This document shows positions 59,198-64,000 of a stretch of 64,000 nt of DNA, piece after piece. Every line of letters starts with the position of its first letter. Within the stretch, counting starts at the first letter, position 1. This DNA comes from Jeotgalibacillus aurantiacus. GTDB taxonomy: Bacteria; Bacillota; Bacilli; Bacillales; Jeotgalibacillaceae. The position numbers and the translations under genes are program-made. The notes beneath the pieces are model-generated. The model was given only the letters and a program-made list of their open reading frames with translations. It did not search any database and was not told the origin of the DNA. Where the stretch lies: the NCBI RefSeq assembly GCF_020595125.1, contig NZ_JACNMS010000003.1, forward strand, positions 186,001-250,000. The letters are read 5' to 3'.

Positions 59198-60436
59198 ATG
59201 ATGTTGAAAAATAAAAACTTTCTCGTATTATGGCTGGGACAGCTGGCGACGATTTTTGGTAACCGTTTCAGTGATGTCGCAATCCCGTTAATTGTGTTAG
59301 AGCTTACAGGATCACCTTTGCAGGCAGCGCTCGTAGCGGTCTGCATGCAGGCACCTTCTTTTTTGTTCGCTTTGCCTGCCGGTCAGTGGATTGAAGGTAA
59401 GCTGAAAAAGTACGTGGCGATTGGGGCGGAGTCTATCAGCTTTCTTGTCATGGCTACACTTGCTTTTCTGGTCTGGGAAGATGGTTTGACTACGGGTGTG
59501 CTGGCTGTGGGTTTATTTATATTGGGTGTCTCCACCCTTTATTTTCGGATCGCTTTTAGTGCGATGATACCTGGTATTGTTGGTCGGGAAAATCTCTTGA
59601 GAGCCAACACTTATTTTGAAGGGGCGGATGCTGTCAGTACATTTGCAGGTCCGGTGCTCGCCGGAGGAGTGCTGACTTTGTATGGCACTGCAATGGCTTT
59701 ATCCATTGATGCATTAACCTATTTGTTATCGTTATTCGGTGTCATACTTGTTGTATTTAAAGAAAAGAACCAGACAAGGCGTATAAAGACAAAGGTAATC
59801 GCTGAGTATAAGCTGTCTTTGAAAAGTATTCGGTTTTTATTCGCCAATCCATACCAGCGATTCATCTCACTTCAGCACATACTCCTTAATTTTACGACAG
59901 TAACGGTTACGCTGACAGTCATCTTTTTAACGGATCAGACGCTAAATTTTACGCCATTTGAAATCGGCATCGTCTTATCAGGAGCTGGTATTGGAAATAT
60001 CATTGGAGTGTGGCTGATGGTACAGGTGGAAGGTTACTCCTGGCGAAGGCTATATAGCACGCTGCTCATCATATCGGGTCTCGGGCTCGTGCTTGTTTTC
60101 AGCGGATTGTCAGTGTGGCTGATGGCACTCGGTATGCTTATCTTCGACGGAGCGCTGTCGATGGCTTTTGTGGTTAATGGTTCAGCTCGTCAGGCTGTCA
60201 CGCCGGATGCTTTTTTAGCGAGGCTGGCAGGTGGAAGTATTCTGCTGAGTGGCATTGTTGTGGTCAGCGGACAGCTTTTCTCAGGAAGTATATCAGAAGC
60301 GGTCTCACCTGTGATTCCGTTAATAATCTGCAGCATACTTCTATTAACCGGAGGACTTTATGCACTTCGTTTTCGCTATGGACGTGGTGCTGTATCTACA
60401 CTTACTCCGGTTCATTCAGGTTTGGAAAATAAGTAA
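59198..60436 (+). CDS. MFS transporter (MFS_3/EntS-like)
   Basis: A protein of 412 residues with about twelve membrane segments. WLGQLATIFGNRFSDVAIPLIVLELTGS is the typical start of the group and GQWIEGKLKKYV replaces motif A. It is a more distant relative of the transporters at 28383 and 47943. The ribosome site is weak (GATGGTG). An acetyltransferase gene follows after 15 bases. Confidence 0.88.
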   Translation: MMLKNKNFLVLWLGQLATIFGNRFSDVAIPLIVLELTGSPLQAALVAVCMQAPSFLFALPAGQWIEGKLKKYVAIGAESISFLVMATLAFLVWEDGLTTGVLAVGLFILGVSTLYFRIAFSAMIPGIVGRENLLRANTYFEGADAVSTFAGPVLAGGVLTLYGTAMALSIDALTYLLSLFGVILVVFKEKNQTRRIKTKVIAEYKLSLKSIRFLFANPYQRFISLQHILLNFTTVTVTLTVIFLTDQTLNFTPFEIGIVLSGAGIGNIIGVWLMVQVEGYSWRRLYSTLLIISGLGLVLVFSGLSVWLMALGMLIFDGALSMAFVVNGSARQAVTPDAFLARLAGGSILLSGIVVVSGQLFSGSISEAVSPVIPLIICSILLLTGGLYALRFRYGRGAVSTLTPVHSGLENK

Positions 60437-60451
60437 TGTGGAGAGGTCACA

Positions 60452-61036
60452 ATGAAGATAGAGACAATGAAATATATCCATTTAGAACAAACAGATCAGC
60501 TTTTTTCAGAATGTCTCCGCGATCTTTTAAATCGCGAGGGACTGCGTCATGATCAGCAGCTTTTTGATGAGGAGGTCGGGCGGCTTAAGCGAATGGCGCG
60601 TGATTCTTTGGAGGGTGAGCAGATAAGATTTTTTGCAGCTTTTGATGGGGATTCGGTTGTCGGAACGGTTGCGCTGTTTGAACCGGGCGAGCTGATGAAA
60701 TGCGGATTGACACCTGAGCCTGGCAGGTTAGAGGTTGGTTGCGTTTATATCCACCCTGATCACCAGAGGCAAGGGGTCGCTCAATCCTTACTGGCATTTG
60801 CAGAAGAGGAGCTTTTACGTCTCGGGCACGACTTTTATTATCTCGATGCCGGGTTTAAAAGCTCTCAGCAATACTGGGTGAGTCGCTTTGGGAATGCAGA
60901 TGTGTTGCTGAGGGACCACTGGGGACAGGGAGCCCATCATATGATCTGGAAAAGATGGCTTGGTGGGGGAGAAGTACGCTCATTTGGATGTGATGGAAAA
61001 GTGAGCGTGAATGAAGGGATTCGTGGAGTGGAATGA
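60452..61036 (+). CDS. GNAT acetyltransferase with a repeat-derived C-terminus
   Basis: A protein of 194 residues. LEVGCVYIHPDHQRQGVAQSLLAFAEEELL is the acetyl-CoA site, followed by LDAGFKSSQQYWVSRFG. The fold appears complete by MIWKRWLGG (about residue 170). The last 15 codons, including VSVNEGIRGVE, are encoded by the first two units of B array copy 4, and the stop codon lies at the third unit. GGAGAGG precedes the ATG. Confidence 0.85.
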   Translation: MKIETMKYIHLEQTDQLFSECLRDLLNREGLRHDQQLFDEEVGRLKRMARDSLEGEQIRFFAAFDGDSVVGTVALFEPGELMKCGLTPEPGRLEVGCVYIHPDHQRQGVAQSLLAFAEEELLRLGHDFYYLDAGFKSSQQYWVSRFGNADVLLRDHWGQGAHHMIWKRWLGGGEVRSFGCDGKVSVNEGIRGVE

Positions 61037-61179
61037 AGGAATCACCGGGCCTTGTGAAGGGAAAAGAGTCCGGCCAAGAGGTTTTGATGGAATTAATTTT
61101 CCATAAGAGTGAAATCATTTTTGAAACGAGTGAATAAAAATTTCAAACGATCGAATAACTCCCCCGAGTGAAGAAATTC
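60992..61179 (+). repeat. Family B 4+5 array, copy 4 (nine units)
   Basis: Units start at 60992, 61013, 61035, 61056, 61086, 61107, 61128, 61149 and 61170. One step is 22 bp, the step between units four and five is 30 bp and first to last is 178 bp. Its first two units lie inside the 3' end of the acetyltransferase gene, so the array probably arrived at or was always part of the gene end. Confidence 0.83.
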
Positions 61180-61206
61180 CGCAAACATGTCCCACTAAAA
61201 GAAATT

Positions 61207-61234
61207 GGGGTCCGTCTCTATCTAAGACAGACCC
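61207..61234 (-). terminator. Hairpin at the end of the SDR gene
   Basis: GGGGTCCGTCT and AGACAGACCC pair with one wobble around TCTATCTA. On the minus strand AATTTCTTTT follows. Confidence 0.55.
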
Positions 61235-61245
61235 GTTTCACATTG

Positions 61246-61986
61246 TTACCCCGCAATCATTCCACCATCAATAATAAATTCAGAGCCTGATGAGTAGCTG
61301 GATTCATCTGAAGCTAAGAATACGCATAGTGCGGAAACTTCTTCGGGTTCCGCTTGTCTGCCGAGTGGGATGCCTGCCAGCATTTGCTCGAGTACGGCTT
61401 CGAGTTCCGGTGTCTGTGTCATCGGTGTTTTGATGATGCCTGGATGGATGGAGTTGACGCGAATGCCGTGCGGTCCGAGCTCAACGGCTGCTGATTTGGT
61501 CATACCGCGCACTGCGAATTTAGATGCATTATAGGCTAGCGTCATGGCCTGGCCCACCATTCCAGATATAGATGAAATGTTAATGATGGAGCCTTTGTCA
61601 GCCTTTTTCATGGACGGGAGCACTGATTTCATCCCTAAAAATACGCCCACTTGATTGATGTCGATCACTTTCCGGTAGTTTTCGAGGCTTAGACTTTCAA
61701 GCGGCTCCTGGATCACGATTCCGGCATTGTTCACCAGAACACTGATCGGCCCGAAATGCTCCTCGGTTTTATGAACGATATCTTTCCATTCTTCTTCACT
61801 GGTCACATCGTGCTTGAAAAATACACAATGATCGCCTAGTGCATGTGCTGTTTTTTCACCCTCTTCTGTCAGCACATCTGTAATCACGACCTTCGCACCT
61901 TCTGCAATAAAGGCTTTGGCATGTGAAGCACCCATTCCGCGGGCACCACCTGTAATTAACGCGACTTTACCATCAAGACGTCCCAT
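61246..61986 (-). CDS. Short-chain dehydrogenase/reductase
   Basis: A protein of 246 residues. Cofactor motif TGGARGMGASH (12-22), the NNAG motif, the catalytic S-x-Y-x-x-x-K set (INISSISG and YNASK near 153) and HPGIIKTPM near 185. It resembles 3-alpha/20-beta-hydroxysteroid dehydrogenase-type or glucose 1-dehydrogenase-like SDRs; the natural substrate is unknown. Asp after strand 2 (VVITDV) favours NAD over NADP. GGGAGGG precedes the ATG. It is divergent from a TetR-type gene, its likely repressor. Confidence 0.9.
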   Translation of the reverse strand: MGRLDGKVALITGGARGMGASHAKAFIAEGAKVVITDVLTEEGEKTAHALGDHCVFFKHDVTSEEEWKDIVHKTEEHFGPISVLVNNAGIVIQEPLESLSLENYRKVIDINQVGVFLGMKSVLPSMKKADKGSIINISSISGMVGQAMTLAYNASKFAVRGMTKSAAVELGPHGIRVNSIHPGIIKTPMTQTPELEAVLEQMLAGIPLGRQAEPEEVSALCVFLASDESSYSSGSEFIIDGGMIAG

Positions 61987-62039
61987 TTTTGAAACCCTCC
62001 CTTAATGTATTCGCTTTTTTTACAGCACGCCTGCCGAAA

Positions 62040-62145
62040 TTTGTCGAATGCAGAAATGCTGTGTACTTATAGTATAATAAGAAATAAGAACGGGGACGAT
62101 AGGCCTGTCATTTGTTATTCTACAGTTTGGCGTATTTTGTCGAAT
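62040..62145. promoter_or_regulatory. Paired TTTGTCGAAT motifs between SDR and TetR genes
   Basis: TTTGTCGAAT occurs at 62040-62049 and 62136-62145. The second lies within TATTTTGTCGAATAAAATA, with TATTTT/AAAATA inverted arms. One copy is near each divergent start, as expected for a repressor of both genes. Confidence 0.5.
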
Positions 62146-62166
62146 AAAATAACGGGAGGCGCACTG

Positions 62167-62802
62167 ATGAACAATCTTTATCCGGACAAACGTGTCGTGC
62201 GGACACGTCAAAAAATGATGGATGCTCTTTTGCGGACGATGCAGGATCTTACCTTTGATGAACTGACGGTGACGCGTCTGACTAAACTGGCAGGTGTTGA
62301 TCGCAGTACGTTTTATCACCATTACGACAGCCTGGACCATCTGATTGAACAGACCCTCTCCTATGAATTGACCCGTTTTGTTAAAGCTTACCGTGAGCCG
62401 TATGTGAACCTTCCATCCTTTCAATTAAAGGATTTATCATCTTCAGAAATAACGTTGTTTCGATCAATCTATGAACGTCGGGATTTTTTCACTAACGTTG
62501 TTTACTCATCTCTCCTTCCAGTCTTTCAGCAAAAACTCTCAGAAGCTATTCAATCCATGATTTTATCTGATTATCAGCTGCAGGCAATCGACATTGATCA
62601 GCAGCTCTATTCCATTTATCATTCAACAGCCATCACAGGACTCATCACACACTGGATCCAAACGAACTATCAGAAAACACCGGCTCAGATGGCTTCTCAA
62701 CTCTTAAATATCCTCCGCTTTCAGCCCGACTGCACATACATCGTTAAGCCGCTGCTGCCGCCATCCATGCTTGAAAAAGCGAGATTTATCCCATTTGAAT
62801 AA
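62167..62802 (+). CDS. TetR-family transcriptional regulator
   Basis: A protein of 211 residues. The N-terminal helix-turn-helix is LTFDELTVTRLTKLAGVDRSTFYHHYDSLDHLI, and the C-terminal ligand domain is of the DhaS/TetR_C-33 kind (LLPVFQQKLSEAIQ; STAITGLITHWI). It may sense the substrate of the divergent SDR. GGGAGGCGCACTG precedes ATG 62167; the longer upstream frame would cover the operator region and is rejected. Confidence 0.9.
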   Translation: MNNLYPDKRVVRTRQKMMDALLRTMQDLTFDELTVTRLTKLAGVDRSTFYHHYDSLDHLIEQTLSYELTRFVKAYREPYVNLPSFQLKDLSSSEITLFRSIYERRDFFTNVVYSSLLPVFQQKLSEAIQSMILSDYQLQAIDIDQQLYSIYHSTAITGLITHWIQTNYQKTPAQMASQLLNILRFQPDCTYIVKPLLPPSMLEKARFIPFE

Positions 62803-62821
62803 CTGAGAAAGGAAAGAAAAT

Positions 62822-62867
62822 GGTCTGTCTATAAGTCTCCCGTAGACTTTAGGGACAGACCCTTTTT
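62822..62867 (+). terminator. Terminator of the TetR gene (family C-like)
   Basis: GGTCTGTC pairs with GACAGACC and AGTCT with AGACT inside, followed by five T. Confidence 0.75.
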
Positions 62868-62936
62868 CTACATAGGAAAAAAGCCTATTTTTAGAATTGT
62901 GCGGCATTTTCCTTTCGCTCTCCTAAAAAATACTGT

Positions 62937-62965
62937 TATAATGCATAATTATGAAAGCGCTTTAA
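62937..62965 (+). promoter_or_regulatory. -10 box and CcpA cre-like site of the anion transporter gene
   Basis: TATAAT at 62937-62942 is followed by ATGAAAGCGCTTTAA at 62951-62965, which differs from the cre consensus at one key position. Its place at or just after the transcription start fits repression by CcpA when sugar is plentiful. Confidence 0.6.
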
Positions 62966-62982
62966 TAAAGGGGAGTGAGGAT

Positions 62983-64000
62983 TTGGATACGGTTAAGAGA
63001 TTGTGGGAAAGGTCATGGGATAGTCATGACCGGATTAAAGAACTGCTTTTATTTAGAATGAATATGAACCCGGGTGGTCCGAAAAGTGATGATCCGGATC
63101 GTATGGCGAAGGCGTCAGGTAAGCTGACTGGTACCTTTAGACAGCCATCACCTGAGGGAAGGGATTATTCAGCGAAACAGAAAGTCGGTCTATTTCTTGG
63201 ACCTGCCTTGTTTATTATTTTGTTGCTGTTTTTCCGGGCGGAAGGGTTATCAGCTGAAGCACTTGGTGTTCTGGCCGCAACAGTATGGATCGCGACTTGG
63301 TGGATCACAGAAGCGATTCCCATTCCGGCAACGTCATTGCTGCCGATTATTCTGTTTCCGCTGGTCGCGGGTGTTGGTGTTGGTGATGTAACCCCAAGCT
63401 ATGGAGATCCGCTTGTATTTTTATTCCTTGGTGGATTTATTATTGCTTTGGCTCTGGAGCGTTGGAATCTGCATAAACGAATTGCGCTCGGCATTATCTC
63501 ATTTGTCGGGACAAGCACAAGCGGCATCATGCTTGGCTTCATGGCTGCAACAGGCTTTTTGTCTATGTGGATTTCAAACACGGCAACAGCGATGATGATG
63601 GTGCCGATTGGAACGGCCATCATTTTTCAAATGTCATCCCTAATTGATGATGGTTCTGTGAAGGATGCAGAACATCAAAAAAGCCTTTTTGCTAAAGGAC
63701 TTATGATCGCAATTGCTTTTTCCGCTTCGATCGGGGGAATTGCAACCATAATCGGAACGCCGCCAAATACGATCCTGGCAGCCCAGCTCCGTGCCATTTA
63801 CGGCATTGACCTGTCATTTGCCCAGTGGATGCTGTTTGGGGTTCCATTTGCCGTCATTATGATTTTGTTTGCATGGGTGTATTTAGTGAAATTTGCTTTC
63901 CCAATGACGCTGAAGAACATTCCTGGTGGAAAAGAAGTCATTAAAAGAGAGCGTGAAGCACTGGGGAAAATGAGTGCGGATGAAAAGATGGTCGCGGTTG
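62983..64000 (+). CDS. SLC13/DASS-family sodium-coupled anion (dicarboxylate) transporter, 3' end outside window
   Basis: The frame starts at TTG 62983 after GGGGAGTGAGG and stays open to the last base, giving 339 residues so far. An N-terminal cytoplasmic part of about 65 residues is followed by membrane segments with WWITEAIPIPATSLLPI, SNTATAMMMVPIG and IATIIGTPPNTIL, the signature SNT and T-P-P-N motifs of the DASS family (SdcS-like). It probably imports succinate, malate or fumarate with Na+. A cre-like site suggests carbon control. Confidence 0.9.
   Translation, partial: MDTVKRLWERSWDSHDRIKELLLFRMNMNPGGPKSDDPDRMAKASGKLTGTFRQPSPEGRDYSAKQKVGLFLGPALFIILLLFFRAEGLSAEALGVLAATVWIATWWITEAIPIPATSLLPIILFPLVAGVGVGDVTPSYGDPLVFLFLGGFIIALALERWNLHKRIALGIISFVGTSTSGIMLGFMAATGFLSMWISNTATAMMMVPIGTAIIFQMSSLIDDGSVKDAEHQKSLFAKGLMIAIAFSASIGGIATIIGTPPNTILAAQLRAIYGIDLSFAQWMLFGVPFAVIMILFAWVYLVKFAFPMTLKNIPGGKEVIKREREALGKMSADEKMVAV

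Overview
The window looks like chromosome from a Bacillaceae/Planococcaceae-type Firmicute. The grounds are strong AGGAGG-like ribosome binding sites, frequent GTG/TTG starts, two T-box leaders (ileS and an MFS transporter), a copZ-copA pair with CsoR-like operators, a fosB gene, a floT-type flotillin with a sigma-W-like promoter, HxlR/PadR/LysR/Lrp regulators and a CcpA-like cre site. I see no rRNA, tRNA, CRISPR array, complete insertion sequence or prophage. Genus-level placement is not possible from the sequence alone.

Layout. 0-4.3 kb: SGNH hydrolase (cut by the window edge), methyltransferase, a gene-free repeat block, a papain-like protein, a CdsA-like enzyme and an arylamine N-acetyltransferase. 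4.3-13.4 kb: a copper/thiol block. Four CsoR-like palindromes precede a thioredoxin, copZ, copA plus a His-rich surface protein, and a MATE exporter plus a glutaredoxin-like protein; a Cys-rich copper-storage-like protein, a two-component system and a YdhK-type Met/His-rich lipoprotein follow. 13.5-17.3 kb: small membrane and lipoproteins and two broken genes (a NIF3/CutA-like domain gene with a frameshift, a GNAT gene with a nonsense codon). 17.3-23.1 kb: T-box-controlled ileS and a repeat block. 23.3-27.2 kb: an ABC exporter, a NIF3 protein and a lipoprotein. 27.3-34 kb: Nudix, GNAT, a T-box-controlled MFS transporter, a DUF2817 peptidase and small membrane proteins. 34-37.8 kb: PadR/DUF2812, an ECF-like sigma factor coupled to a second-type clpP, an Abi-like gene remnant and a TspO-like protein. 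38-43.5 kb: methyltransferase, HIT, GNAT, tautomerase and PPOX genes, then LysR/YeiH. 43.5-50.7 kb: a tight same-strand run of small modifying and resistance-type genes including fosB. 50.7-64 kb: Nudix, floT, HxlR/MFS, Lrp/metallo-hydrolase, MFS/GNAT, SDR/TetR and an SLC13-type transporter cut by the window end.

The most unusual signal lies between the genes. Eight arrays occur in six intergenic locations: four of family A (core GAACGATACA) and four of family B (core GTGAAGGAAT). Every array has nine units with a pitch of 21 bp (two helical turns) and one 30-bp step, always between the fourth and fifth unit. All four A arrays are exactly 187 bp from first to last core, and in all four B arrays first and last cores lie exactly 178 bp apart. 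The two families differ in sequence but share this 4+5 layout. Two A arrays are bracketed by ~50-bp modules ending in TTTGCCGCG and CGCGTCAAA. I know of no described element of this type. It could be a phased protein-binding array, a dispersed non-autonomous element, or a decayed heptad-coding sequence.

Several families of short hairpins also sit at gene ends: GTAGACTT...AAGTCTAC, a GGACGGAGCGG-armed ~90-100 bp element, and a 115-bp element with perfect 15-bp inverted ends.
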